64,000 nucleotides of DNA from Triglochin maritima (Eukaryota; Streptophyta; Magnoliopsida; Alismatales; Juncaginaceae). Below are positions 41,585-54,076 of the stretch, in pieces; the first letter of the stretch is position 1, and each line of letters opens with the position of its first letter. Under the pieces are notes generated by a model. That model was not told the DNA's origin and did not search any database. It worked only from the letters and a program-made list of their open reading frames with translations. The translations under genes and the position numbers were made by a program. The stretch spans positions 394,501 through 458,500 of the forward strand of contig OY821782.1 in NCBI GenBank assembly GCA_963682175.1, given 5' to 3'.

Positions 41585-43320
41585 ATGGAGAGTTACCACT
41601 ACAAGCACCACCACCTCGTCGGCGCCGACCACCTCCGGCTGCCACGTAGGGTGGAGTGCTCACCGGAGTTGTCTGATGTGGACAAGTTGGAAAGAAAGCT
41701 TGCTGCCTTTGGACTACTAGACATCACACACTCTGTGCCAATCAACACCAACGAGGTACGTGTTCAGGTTCTTGTCTACACTTTGTTTCATTTTATTTTA
41801 TTTGAAATTTGAGGTTTTGGGTAGTTTCGTTTTCCACTTTTCTGGACACCCTTTTGTGATATGGTTTCAGGGGTTTAGAGGTTTTGGGTTGGAGAAGAGA
41901 GTGGATGGGAGTTGGGGTCATGTCTATTTGCCTCGAGTTATGGTGCCTTTCATGTCTCAGGTAAGAAACAACACTAGCATAGTGTCTTTGTTGTTGGTTT
42001 TGATCTTTGGAAGTTAATAGCATTTTGGGTTTTCATGGTTGGCATGTATGGTTAGTTATGGTAACTGTTACCTTCTTAATTATTGTGATATGTAATATGG
42101 TTATGAATTTATGATATCTGATCTGTTGGTCTCCTGCCTTTTTGTTTCTTCCATTTGGGTTAACTTCATCTCCAATTCAAACTCTTTGGTCAACTGTGAT
42201 ATAAAAAAAGGTGCACCAACTTTGTGAAAGTAAAGATCATTGTCTCTGTCTCACTCAAAGTGTTTATTTTGCTTTTTTTTTTAAAAGTTTGTTTGGTTTG
42301 GTTTGGTTTCAGAGGTGCGGCTATGGTATTGATGAAAGTTTGATTTGGAGAAGACAGCTCCAGTCACTACAGCAAAGATGTATGTTTCCACCGCAAGTTG
42401 TTGGTTTGAGGAGGAAGGGCAAAGGCACTGGGGTTTTTCTTCCTCGAGTGGTTCAAGAGGATACATGGAAATCCAGTGAGTATTTTATTTTCTACTCTAG
42501 TAATTAGGAGCGAAATTTCTAGTAATAATCATTATCTTATGTTATTAACAAATATAAAATAATAATTATGAATGAAACAATAAAAAATTCAAACAAACTA
42601 TTGAGTAGAACCTCAATGTATTTCGAGATTACCGAACTAAATTTGAATATTTTTTGGGTTTTTATCGAGATTCTTCATTATCAAGTTAAACTAAAATCAA
42701 ATGTTTTCCGAGTCCAACTATCGAACCGAATTAAAATTGACATCCATGCATAGTTACTGGGACTATGCATGGATGTCAATTCTCCAACATTATCAAACCG
42801 AATTGGGAGTAGCATAAATGACTTGTCATTCTCCAACATAATTTTTGTAATTGTATTTGACGATGTGGCTTTTTATATTAACGAAGAACCACCGATTATC
42901 AAAAAAAAAATACAACATAAATCCAAGAAAAAGATAACATTTCCCCATGTTTTTCCCCTACAAACTCTGCCGTCTGCATTTTACCTTTACTAATCAGCAA
43001 AAATCTTCCCCTGAGGGAAATCTGGTTAGTGGTGAGAATGAGATGTGAGAGTCGCTTGGGTTAGAGTTCTGGGTAATGAGGGTGTAACTTGTAAGAGTAT
43101 TCAAGTTAAAAATATATTTAGGAACATGTTAATTAAGTTTTTCATTCAAAGGAAGTATCATTAGTCTTTGCTTGCAGAAAGGAGGAGCAATAGTGCTGAT
43201 GTTCAGAAAAGAAATGGTGCTGATGTTCAGAGAACACAGAAAAAGCAAGAAGAGACGGAGGAGCTCAATAAAAGCTATAATGGTGATGAATTCGACCTGC
43301 CCAAGGAATGGACATATTGA
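41585..43320 (+). CDS. Unrecognised plant protein, four exons, 188 aa
   Basis: Exons 41585-41755, 41871-41960, 42313-42475 and 43178-43320 total 567 nt with all GT/AG junctions in phase. I do not recognise the family. Visible: a His-rich start (MESYHYKHHHLVG), a short helical stretch LSDVDKLERKLAAFGLLDI, and two similar strand motifs GHVYLPRVM and GTGVFLPRVV. A basic segment (WRRQLQSLQQR) lies between them, and a polar, Lys/Glu-rich C-terminus (KKQEETEELNKSYNGDEFDL) carries two copies of NGADVQ/NSADVQ. No signal peptide or membrane helix. The twin LPRV motifs suggest an internal duplication. The core promoter is CT-rich with TTTAAAACCCC upstream. A small nuclear or cytosolic protein is the best guess; no function is claimed. 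Confidence 0.75.
42736..42780. repeat. Perfect 18-bp hairpin in intron 3
   Basis: Arms TTGACATCCATGCATAGT and its exact inverse, with the 7-base loop TACTGGG. It is flanked by shared AACCGAATT phrases in inverse context (TCGAACCGAATT before, CAAACCGAATTG after), suggesting a small inverted-repeat transposon relic in the intron. Confidence 0.8.
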
Positions 43321-44627
43321 CTGACACATCCTGTTACGACGATGATAGCCCTCTAAAGCCACCAACTTTTGTCTTTCTTAGCTCATGTTTGGATCGTACT
43401 ACTGTTGTCTTGTCTGACATGTTGGGGAAATTAATAAAAGCAATAAATCTCCCTTTTGGTGGTATATAATCACTAATCAGATGTGATGTGGGGATGTTTT
43501 TTTTTATCTATTATACTGCAGGTTGGCAGAACAGACCCAACTTGCAAAATCAAAATACAAGCAATAAAAACATCATAATTCAAGGAGGCCACGATAACAT
43601 AGGAATAGGAATTTAATATGTTTTGGTCAAATTAACTTGATACACATGATAACATCCGATAAGATATTCACTTCAAAAAGAAAGGGAAAAAAATAGAGAA
43701 TGAGTACCGAGTAGACTACATATATGAGTTTAGAACAAGGAAAGATACTCTTAAATACATGGTGTTGTACATTGAGAAAGAACAACCCCAATAACCATCC
43801 TATTCAACCAACTAAATTGCTACAAAATTATGGACATGGCTTAGCTGCAATTATTTGTGACCAGTATTTCTTTCTTACCAGCTGATCTACATAAATACAT
43901 TGGGCTGCTGATGCCTCTCACCCGTTGTGTAACCACCAATTAATGACTAACAGTCAAAAATTGCCTGCGATGATGTCAAACTCCACGTAGGAGTAGAAGA
44001 CGCTTGTTTTTTGTTGTAATGGATAAACTGACAAGAGAAGGTTCAGACTTCTGCAAAGCAAGACTAATGCCTGTGCAATACCTGCAAGAAAAGGAAGATA
44101 GTTAATGAAGGATGCATGGAGAAGGCAGAACAGAGGAAAGCAATCTGGAAAATAGATTAGCACATCGAGAAGGCAGAAGCAGCAGAATGTTTAAGAATGT
44201 GTCTATCTTGAGAATCGCGGTTGCAAATACCATTAAGATTACCGTTGTTTGGTTCCTTGTTGTTCGACTCCACTGTGGCGGACAAACCTGTGCAGTTCAA
44301 CATGGTTATCCCCTTGTGGTTTGCTTCCTCAACTCTTTATGAATCATATGAATTTGAAATATAGTAAGAATCATGTCAATAGCAAGCCAAATAACACGGG
44401 AAGGAAACCAGAAAGCGTTCAAATTATTCCAAAAGAAACCAAACTTAGTAGTTTTTTCTTGTCCGTGCTATGTTGATCATTACTAATTCCTATACAATTA
44501 GATGAGATTGCAAATTTTGATACAATAACCCAATTCCTTGTGAAACTAGAGGAGCACAGTATATTATGTAAGTGAAACAATGTGGTAACGTACTGAAAAT
44601 AAAATACGATTGTGATGAAAAACCCAC
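43321..44627. other. Intergenic, possible last exon of a minus-strand transcript
   Basis: Mostly AT-rich and featureless. On the minus strand the acceptor TTTCTTGCAG lies at 44086-44095, and the sequence after it could be the last exon of the transcript including 44774-44628; in the carried-over phase it would add only five codons (VLHRH) before a stop. Not supported as coding. Confidence 0.3.
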
Positions 44628-44774
44628 CTGAGTATCACTTCCATCCCGACTCATTTCTTTATTCTTAGACTCGATATTAGCAAATTTCTGAACAGGTCTT
44701 TTCATGCCATTTTGGGCAGACATATCTCTTGATCTCATATTTATACTTTTGGGTGCATCAGGAAGAGTAGACGA
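44628..44774 (-). CDS. Putative single exon of an unidentified minus-strand gene
   Basis: Bounded by a good acceptor (TTTTTGGTGCAG) and donor (CAG then GTGGGTTTTTC), 147 nt, open in the frame reading SSTLPDAPKSINMRSRDMSA onward for 49 codons with a charged, disordered composition. I could not identify the family. An upstream exon may lie near 47110-47180 (a stretch followed by the donor-like GTAAGTGTTG on the minus strand); if so, the solo LTR sits inside an intron of this gene. Start codon and remaining exons not found. It may equally be a decayed fragment. Confidence 0.3.
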
Positions 44775-45639
44775 CTGCACCAAAAAGTAATTTAACATTA
44801 ACATTGAATGCAAGGAACGACAAATGGTGAATTAAGAAAGGAACACCAGAAAGCAGGAAAACAGACAAAGAACCCTACACAATGCTTTCGCCACACATGC
44901 TACCACAAGTTCCTTAATTCGTTCCTTCGAATTGGTTTCACGAGAAACTTTAACATCCCGAAACATCACAAAATTTGAAATTTTAAACAATAAAGATATT
45001 TTAAGATAACGACAAACAAACGAGAGTGTTACTCATATAAATCAACAGTCGGTGCACCAAAATACAACAGAGTTTGTCAAAAGACATGATTACATCACTA
45101 CAACAAATGAAAACAGGTAATCATGACGACCTTGAAAAGTCTGAAGAGGATCATGATCTCAAAATATGTACGCCAGCTGTCATCACCCGACATAACATAC
45201 TACGGTCATGAAATATGAATCAAACAACGATGTCTGAGTTTCCCATTAGGAAACCCCGTATGCCAAACTCGCCTAAATGAATGCAACAGTACGGTAAATG
45301 AACCTATCATATTAGTAGCGTTATGTCAACATCTGCAATGCAACAAATCCCTCCTAGGGTAAACGAGACCTCAGTCCAACAACACAAGTACCCTCAAAGA
45401 GTCAACAAAGACATCAGTCCAGCAACAACAACGGGTCTCCATCGGAAACCTACTGTAGGCACATACGGTCTTACGGACAGTACGCGACGCACCCTACATG
45501 GGACTACTTGAGGCAAAGGATCGGTGATGAGCGTCCGCACTTCCGCGCAAAGTAACCACGTGGTCTACATCACCCCCAACGGAGCAGTAACCTGGTCGGT
45601 CAACATCCCAAGATAGGTGCCCAATCGGGGATCATCGCT

Positions 45640-45825
45640 GGAACAACATCGACGACATCGCCGGCACAACATTGGCGATACAACATACGTCTGGCACAAC
45701 ATCGGACGGCAAAACCACAAGCCGGAACATCGTCGGCACCATCATCGTCGGCAAAAACCTCGGCGGCATCGCTGGCAAAACCTCGGCGGTATAACATACG
45801 TCCGGCACAACATCGGAAGGGTTCA
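45640..45825. repeat. Degenerate short repeat, CGGCACAACATCGG type
   Basis: Repeated phrases GGCACAACATCGG, CGGCAAAACC and ATACAACATACGTC in irregular order. The ORFs across it in several frames are produced by the repeat, not by selection for protein. Confidence 0.7.
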
Positions 45826-46108
45826 GACCGTAGTCTGCAGGGTCATCATGCTCCACGAGCCATGCATCAACATGCAATGAGATCCGCGATCCCTCAAGTC
45901 TACTGCTCTATAGAGAGTCAAGCAACAACTCGTCACACCACTGTCCATCACGGAGGTGACGCGACCCAAGTGTCCACACAGCGGTCCCCGACCAGGCACG
46001 AGCAAGTACCCGCAGTCACCTCCCGGCTCACGCTGTAAGCAAGAACACAGGTTTTCATGGACAAAGTTGACACAACACAAGGACCACGAATTCAGTTCTG
46101 CGTACAAA

Positions 46109-46590
46109 CAGTCGACCGAAAAAACCTAACCAGTCGACCGTTCCCAATAGGTTCGGTCGACCGAAAGTCTGCAACGGTCGAACTCTTCTGCGCATCGCTT
46201 AAGTCCAAACGGTCGGACAACAATCTAAAACCGGTCGACCGAATACGAGGTCAAAATTCGGAGTTAGTCAAAACCACACAAGACTATTCGGTCAACCGAC
46301 TCAGGGGTCCCGGTCGACCAAAAACTATCAGGGTAATCCTAATAGTCTACGTCATATAACGGTAGAACAATATATATAAATCAGTCGAACAACATGCATA
46401 ATAATCAAGTACACTTAAGTTCTGGTCGAATCAAAAGCTAGGGACGGTCGACAGAAAGTCTCTAACACACCAGCACACATGAAACCGGTCGACCGCCACA
46501 CGACATCGTTCAACCGGTGTTGGTTAAAGTTGGGCAAAACAGTAAAACCGGTCGACCGCCCGAAGGCACCGGTCGACCGTTGGTCGACAG
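46109..46590. repeat. Scattered palindromic 10-mer CGGTCGACCG
   Basis: At least a dozen exact or near copies (for example around 46153, 46231, 46311, 46485, 46548 and 46569) over 480 bp inside the solo LTR. The 10-mer is its own inverse complement. In an LTR, such clustering may reflect factor-binding sites in U3 or a minisatellite in the making. Confidence 0.75.
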
Positions 46591-47418
46591 CAACCTCACG
46601 CATGCCGACAACAACTCTCCGACCTCCCGCGACCGACCACAACTTCCCACCAACGTGGGGAACAACAACCCAAACTACTAAGCCGACATACCTCAAAGGA
46701 AGACGGAGCACGTTGAAGTTCGCTCAACGTCGACGCCCGACAGCAACCTCCGCACCCACGTGTCTCACGTCCGTGCCTCCTCGACTCCAAACTCGCCTCC
46801 ACACGTCGGAGTCGTCTCCACCACCTCTGGATCGCCGGAAAAGGAAGAGAATGTGAGATGAGTGCTGGCAAGGAAAAGGGAAGAAGAAGAAATGAGAGAA
46901 AACGTTTTGGTTTTTAAAACCAAAACTCAACTCAACAGTTACCCTCTCCCTCATCCACAACACCTCAACCCATCACTCTCCACGCCTCCACTATTCACGT
47001 TCCCTTTCCCCTGCAAAGTCTTCCACTAAACAAGAGATTATCTCCCTAGACAAGGTTAGGGTCCCAACAGAAAGTCTACAACACCTTTCAACATGCATGC
47101 AATTGTACACAACACTTACAGAATCATGGGAGGGCATCACTGTCACGGAAAGTATCACTATCAGTGGGTTACTCAAGATTGAAGAAAATAACAATATATA
47201 ACATGTTATTCACCTGAAATGTTCAGGTAAAAATGCATAAACAAAATGGAAAGAAAAGTTGGGAGTTGGAAAACTAAACAATTATCAATTGGTGGAATAT
47301 TTACCATGCGGTGGTAATCCCGAAACCAACTAATTAATTAATTTATTTTTAAAAAGAAAAAGGAAGAAAGGCGCGAAGCGAACAGCTCACACTCCCTAGT
47401 CCGAAGTGTTTCCAACGA

Positions 47419-50400
47419 ATGGAAACCCTAGACGGGAAGGCGAATTTCGTCAGGGAATCCCTCCGCCAGAGCGCCGCCAACGCCGATGGGGTTGTTTCCA
47501 TTCTCGGCCACTTCGACCTCCGCCTTTCCGCCCTCGAGGCCGCCATGCGTCCCACCCAGGTTTGCCTTCGGAGGATTCTCTTGCTTTTGCGATGTGGAGT
47601 TGGACTGGTTTTGTTGGAAGACTTGGAGTCGTTTTATGTGGATCGTGATTCTCTTCTTCTTGGATTTCGGAATTTCTCGTGTTTTTTGGTGGATGATTCT
47701 AGAAGAAGTTGAGTTGTTTCGATGTGGTTTTTCCTGGATTTGGACTGTGTTTCTGATGCAGATTGTGAATCTTTTGTTGGATTATGTGTTATTACGGTGA
47801 ATTTGGAGTAGTGCTTTTGAAGGAGTTGGAGTGGTTTGATGTGGTTTTTAGTGGATTTGCAGTGTGGAGTGGTTTGGGAGAAGTTAGACTTGCTTTTGTT
47901 GGATTCAGGAAGCGCTATGCTCTCATTGTTGGTGGATACAGAGTGGTTCTGGAAGAGTTGGAATTGTTTGGATGTGGTTTTTTGTCGTCCTTGTTGGTTT
48001 GGGTAATGTGTTTTCAATGTTGAGGGAGTTGGACTGGTCTGGAAGTGTTTGAATGATTGATTTGATTTTTGGCTGTGTTTGTTTTGTTTTGGAAGGTATT
48101 GGCTTATGTGGACGTGGAGTGGTTCTGAATTTGAATCTTGGCGGGTTTTGTTGTATCATGGAAGGTGTTTAGTGTGTGTAGGTTTGGAGTGTTTATAAAA
48201 GAGTTGGACTGGTTTTGCTGTGTACTTTATTTGGATTGGAAGGGTTGTGTTGTTTTTTGTGGATATGAAGGAGTTTGGAAGAGGTGACATGGTTTTCATT
48301 CTTTTACTGGTTTTTGAAGGTGAGGACACATGCGATCCGGAGAGCGCATGAGAACATCGATAAGACCTTGAGATCTGCCGGGGTTATTCTTGCGAAGTTC
48401 GATCTGTTGCGAGAGGTTCGTACTTTCTTCACACGTATTAAATTCATCTTTCTAAGTTGTGTTTATTATTGTGGAGCTTCTAAAATTATGATGAATATAG
48501 ATATAAGTTTATGGTGTAATTTGTGGTCGTACGAAAGTTTCTCTAAATGTCATTTTCCTCTTGAAATTAAAATATACAACACTTTGGTATAATCATGGAG
48601 ATTTAGGACGTCATGGTACTGCCTGAATCATGAATAGTAGTCAGTAATATCATTGTGTGTGATACGACTCATGGAATTTCAGCAATATATTTTTGCATTT
48701 CTAGTTTTCATTGGCTTGGCATTGTCTTATGCTCTGCTTTTCTTCTCCACATCCCTGGTAAAAACATTCCCTCAAAATTTGGAACCCTAGACATATACCA
48801 TTCACATTCAAGATTCCTCAAATAGCACATTGTTGGCATGAACCTACCTGCTCTGCAACAAGCTTTGATTTTGGTGGTCTGGAGGAAAGCGAATTTCGAC
48901 ACACATTCCTTTTCCAACTGAAATGTCACGGTTTTTATGGAATTCCTCCGTATGCAAAATAGCTAAACAAACACATTGTATTCCTCTTTCTGCAATAACT
49001 TTCTATGAGTTTCCCATCTAATACTCAGATCTTTCTAAACACAGGCTGAAGCTAAGATACTGAAAGGACCTCACGAGGATCCAGAAAGTTATCTAGAGGC
49101 AGTTTATCAATTAAGGGGCATTTTGGAATTCTTCAGATTAAACAAGAGTTTCAAGAGCAGTGACGAAGTGGTCAACAATGCTAGCAATCTTCTTGCTAAA
49201 GCTAATTTAGATATAGAGGAGAAGTTTAAGCAAATTTTGTCTAAATACAGGTTTTACTCTTGTCAACCAATAATGTCATATAATTGGTTCTCCAATAACA
49301 TGTGTTGTCCCTACACGAGTTTCTACCACAAATTTATCATATTTAATGGTCTTGTACTTATTTAGTTTTCCATAAGGGATTATTTACATTTTGTTGTTAC
49401 CTACACAACTCAATTCAAGTTTTGGTAGCATGTTCCTTTCTTGAAAGTATCCTTACTGAATTACCAACAAAGAATGTAGATCAACATTCTTTTGATCTAC
49501 ATTCTTTGTTGGTAATTGGTATTGATCTACATTCTTTGTTGATAATTTAGTCAAGATACTTTCTTTGGTGCACTTTTTTTCTTTAAAAAAATTGACTTAA
49601 AAGCACTCTTCCTTTTGTAGCATCTAGTAGTTATGCGGTTTTTAGCAACTAAACAATTCATTGAGTGTAAAAAATGGTGCAGCTGTAATCTTTTTCATCC
49701 AAAAACCATATTGCTTAATCCAATAAGCTGTGTATTTGGTGTTTTATATTTTAGTGCACAACTAATCAACTGCTACCCATTATCAATATGTTTTTTTCTT
49801 TTTTTCTTCCAGTAAACCTATGGAGCCCGATCGTCTTTTTGATTGCCTACCCAATACACTGAGACCAACTGGGTCGCCTGGGCATCCAGGTGATTCTAAT
49901 GCTGAACTTCCAGATGCAGTTATTAATCAATCTCAGATTTCAGAAACAGCTGCTTACACGCTTCCAACTCTTATACCATCAAGAATGTTAAGTTTGCTAC
50001 ATGATCTAGCCGAACAATTAGTTCAAGCTGGACGGCAATCCCAATGCACAAAAAATTATCAGTAAGTTAATTGAACTGCTTTTGGTTGTCATTTTTTTAA
50101 AGGTTTATGTATGGTAATTGTTGCTATATTAAAAGGTTAAAATTGTGAGCAAAATCTAGCATAAGAACATTCTGGATTGTCCAATGTTGAGACCATTCTC
50201 AACACTTTGTTGCTCATGCATTCTCTAAGTTGTACAGGGAATACCGTTCTTCTGCGTTGGAACAGAGCCTTGGGAAGCTTGGAGTAGAAAAGCTCACTAA
50301 AGATGATATGCAGAAAATGCAGTGGGAGGTCCTAGAAGCTAAAATTGGAAATTGGATTCACTTCATGCGAATTTCTGTAAAAAATCCCTCTAGTTTCTCT

Positions 50401-53400
50401 GATGAACTTTTGTTAATTATATTAAATTTCTGAGGATTGTTTGGAACAGGTGAAGCTTCTCTTCGTTGGGGAAAGAAAAGTGTGTAACCAGATATTTGAG
50501 AATATTTCTCCTCTTAGAGAGACATGTTTTGCTGAAGTGACTAGGAATAGTTTTATGTTACTTCTTAGTTTTGGTGAGGCAATTGCTAGAAGCAAAAGGT
50601 CACCAGAGAAATTATTTGTGCTCTTAGATATGTATGAGATAATGCGGGAGCTTCACCCTGAGGTAAATACATAGTTCAAATTCACAAGTTAGTTTCTATT
50701 GTGGAGATCTTTTACTAACCATGTCCTTCTCTATTTAATTTTATTCGTGAATATTGCTTTACCATATAACATAGGGCGGAGGAACGAGTTTTGAACCTCG
50801 TACCTTTTTCTGATTCTGTGCGAAATATCAACATAAATCTATAGACAGACTAGCAATGAGTCTTTACTCTTTATGAGCCAAACTACAATTAGCGTTAATT
50901 TTGCAACAAATATTTTTAATGTCTTCTTTTTGAGAATCAAATAAGAAGTTGAACCTTTTCATTTACTCCGTAAGATCAGGATTTCTCTAATAGATCCTAT
51001 ATACCTACTTGTTCATCTTAAATGGGCAACCTCGTTATTGGAAGCCATGATCGTCAATCAAAGAAAACTAATAGCCTTAAATGAAATTTTCTGACAAATG
51101 AAGCATTTTCTCAGCCAATTGGGACGGGGCACTGTTGATACTTCATCATTCATATTTTTTTACTATGTGATGAATGTAACCTTCTTATTGGTGTAGTGTG
51201 CCTATTGTATTGCCATAAGATATTTGTGTTCTTCAAAACATTGACAGGTGGATGTAAATATCACTATTTTGAAGGGCTGGAATCATATAAAACGTACATA
51301 TTGTAGTGATTGTAAGCGTGTTGAGGAGTGGATATTATTTAACGTTCTTGAAATTTGATGGACTGTTGCAAGTTATAATTGGTAAAACAGCAATATGGTT
51401 TTTTTAGGTTGAATGACAAAAATAATTATCCATAATAAATTTTATTTCATTGTTTATCATGGATTGGTAGTTATTTAGGGGTCTAAATATTTTGTGCCTT
51501 TCAACTAACATCCAGATCAAAGAAATATTTGATGGCAAAACTTGCTTTGATATGCGGGAATCTGCACTGAATTTGACAAAGCAGTTGGCTCAAACAGCTA
51601 AGGAAATATTTGGTGATTTTGAAGAAGCAGTTGAAAAAGATGCTACAAAAACTACGGTTCTTGATGGGACAGTCCATCCTCTCACTAGCTATGTTATTAA
51701 TTATGTGAAGTTTCTTTTCGAGTAAGTCATCTGTATCTTCTCACTCGGTGCATATTACTGTGTTGGGTGTATTTTTGTTAATTTACATATCCTTCATCGT
51801 TTTCCTTTTGTGAGTGATTTTGACATTTTACTGGAAAAGCTATTATATTTCATCCAACTTTCTGCTGCAATTTTCTAAATCGGAGTCCTTAGTAATCCTA
51901 GGTTCTGATTGATTTTGATTTTCCAATGGAAAGTTACTTTTCTTTAAATTATTATTTTGCTGCAATTTACTAAATCTGAGGAATTTGAAATCTTAAAGAT
52001 CAAAGATTCAAGTGTTAAATGTTTTGGTATTTTTATAAATGTGAACGTAAAAGACACAAAGCATTTGTTTATTTTTCTTTACTAATAAATTCCATCGGTT
52101 CCTACACAATTCACTATAACCCTTGTGTTTTTTTTTTGAATAAGTAGATTAAATGTTGGAGAATATTTATTTTTTATCTGAACCAAAAAAATTGCAGTTA
52201 TCAAACTACATTAAAGCAGCTTTTTCAAGAGTTTGATACCAATGGCGGGTCAAACTCCCAGCTGGCCTCTGTGATTATGCAGATAATGCAAGCTCTTCAG
52301 AATAACTTGGATGGAAAATCTAAGCAGTACAAGGATTCTTCTTTGTCCCACCTATTTTTAATGAATAACATTCACTACATTGTGAAATCTGTGCGCAGGT
52401 GAAGTAACAATTTGATTTTTTTTCTCACCAAAATTTCCAGAGTAACTTAGGAGTCTTATTTTCCATGTTGGTCTATTTTAGATCAGAAGCAAAAGATTAT
52501 CTAGGAGATGACTGGGTACAAAGACATCGTAGAATTGTGCAGCAAAATGCAAATCAGTATAAAAGAGTTGCCTGGGCAAAGGTGCTATGAATTACCCAAT
52601 ATAATGTGATTAAATGTATTTGCCAACTTTTTCCTGTGCTTCCTTTAGTAGCTATGATTGTCTACTTAAATTTAGCCACAGGCTGCCTTCCGATTTTAAT
52701 ACTCGATAATAGGTGCTGAAATACTGACCAAATAGTTAACAGACATTACAAGTGTTAGAATGTATGATCTCTATGGTCTCTATGTCATAATATCTCATTT
52801 TATCCTACTGATAAGTATATCAAAACCAACCAGTAGGCAAGTTGATTACTCTTGGTATTTAAGTTCTTTTTGAAGAAGAGACCATAGGAAGATAGGAAAC
52901 TAAAGTTAGAAAGGAGGAATTTTTTAACCAGATCGGTCTAATTTTCATGACATTAGTTAGGAAGGGAACAAAATCTCCATTGACATTCATGATACAAATG
53001 TATCAACTAAGATTTACTTATAGTAGCATGTGGAGATCTGCAAAATGTAAAAATAAAAAAAATAAAAAATCATGTATGTGGAAGGGGCTCAAAGATGAGT
53101 TGCCATGGACAGGTCTTTGGAGGTTTTAATGGTTGTGCTTTGGTAAATTGGTCAAATATTCTTAGATAATGTACTACCCCTTCATGAAGTGCTAATGTTA
53201 TTTTCTTGTAATTAAATTGATTATGAAAATGTACTCGAATACTTTGTACTACTATTTGCGTATAGATAACATCGTCATCTGTAATTGCCTTCACAAATTA
53301 GTAGTTTCGGAAGTGGAACCATGACATGCATCTTTAGAATTTGGCTTAGTGGTACAAGTACCATATTACTGTCGACACCTGAACTGCACTCATCTTTAGA

Positions 53401-54076
53401 TTATTTTGCTCAGATTCTTCAAACTCTCTCCATCCAAGGTTCGAGCTCATCAGGTGGTAGTGCCATAGGAAGTGATGGTGGAAGCAGCAGTGTTTCAAGG
53501 ACATTGGTTAAAGAAAGGTTTGGATATACACATATTTTTCTCACACTGGCAACATTCAGATTCTAAACAATCATCTATGTGGCTGTTGATCAAGCAGGTT
53601 TAAGTCATTCAATTTTCAGTTTAACGAGCTTCATCAAAGACAATCCCAGTGGACAGTACCTGATCCTGAGTTGCAGGAATCCCTGAGACTTTCAATTGCC
53701 GAAATCCTCCTTCCAGCATATAGATCTTTCATTAAAAGATTTGGGTACGAGTAAACCTTGTCCATACTAAAATATAGTGGAGTTTGTTTGTTAATAACGC
53801 TGAATCCAGTCTCACTACAGTTGTTTACTATGTTTAATCATCTAAAGTGAAAGTAAACTGTGTAAAACTCTTTGCTCAAGAAAAGAAAAGAAAAACTGTG
53901 TAGAGCTCCTCTCTTAATATTATTGATGATAGTATGCTGTACCCTTCAGGCCACTGGTAGGGGATGGAAAGAACCCTCAGAAGTACATCAGATACACTCC
54001 AGAAGACCTTGATCGGTTACTTGGAGAATTTTTTGAAGGGAAAAATGTCCGAGCAGAAAAGATAAGCACAAACTAG
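47419..54076 (+). CDS. EXO70A1: Exocyst complex component EXO70A1
   Basis: Twelve exons: 47419-47559, 48320-48415, 49045-49250, 49813-50061, 50238-50376, 50450-50662, 51516-51721, 52198-52398, 52482-52581, 53414-53517, 53598-53744 and 53950-54076. They total 1929 nt, 642 aa (Arabidopsis EXO70A1 is 638 aa), all in phase. It is a subunit of the exocyst, which tethers secretory vesicles to the plasma membrane; A1 is the main housekeeping isoform in plants and binds phosphoinositides. Visible: the N-terminal coiled region ([20 protein letters not shown]), [20 protein letters not shown], the regulatory loop, then the conserved helical bundle ([74 protein letters not shown]). The C-terminal domain D holds [33 protein letters not shown] and [20 protein letters not shown]. 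Many exons are unlike most other EXO70 genes, which are single-exon; this is expected for clade A. Confidence 0.97.
49459..49517. repeat. 26-bp perfect inverted repeat in EXO70A1 intron 3
   Basis: The left arm starts AATTACCAACAAAGAATG and ends in AGATCAA at 49484; the exact inverse occupies 49492-49517, with a 7-base loop CATTCTT. A third, direct partial copy (TTGATCTACATTCTTTGTTG) follows at about 49523. In the intron RNA it would form a near-perfect hairpin, possibly a small-RNA substrate or a MITE relic. Confidence 0.85.

Larger units (their letters stand above)
44949..47069 (-). mobile_element. Probable solo LTR, minus orientation, about 2.1 kb
   Basis: Read on the minus strand it starts TGTTGGGACCCTAACC (47069) and ends CGGGATGTTAAA (44949), close to the LTR end text at the window's left edge. 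Flanks GAAAC (44944-44948) and GAAAG (47070-47074) could be a 5-bp duplication with one change. There is no gag or pol, no PBS or PPT, and only low-complexity ORFs. It contains two internal repeat zones (45640-45825 and 46109-46590). A degenerate whole element is the alternative; a single long LTR fits better because both termini are LTR-like. Confidence 0.5.

Noticed and set aside
46109..46590. CGGTCGACCG cluster as a recombination site (att-like)
   Set aside because: Too many scattered copies, no recombinase gene, and the region behaves as part of an LTR.
45600..46856. Multiple ORFs of 60-125 codons on both strands
   Set aside because: They fall in the solo LTR and its repeat zones; overlapping frames on both strands and repeat-driven composition argue against coding.
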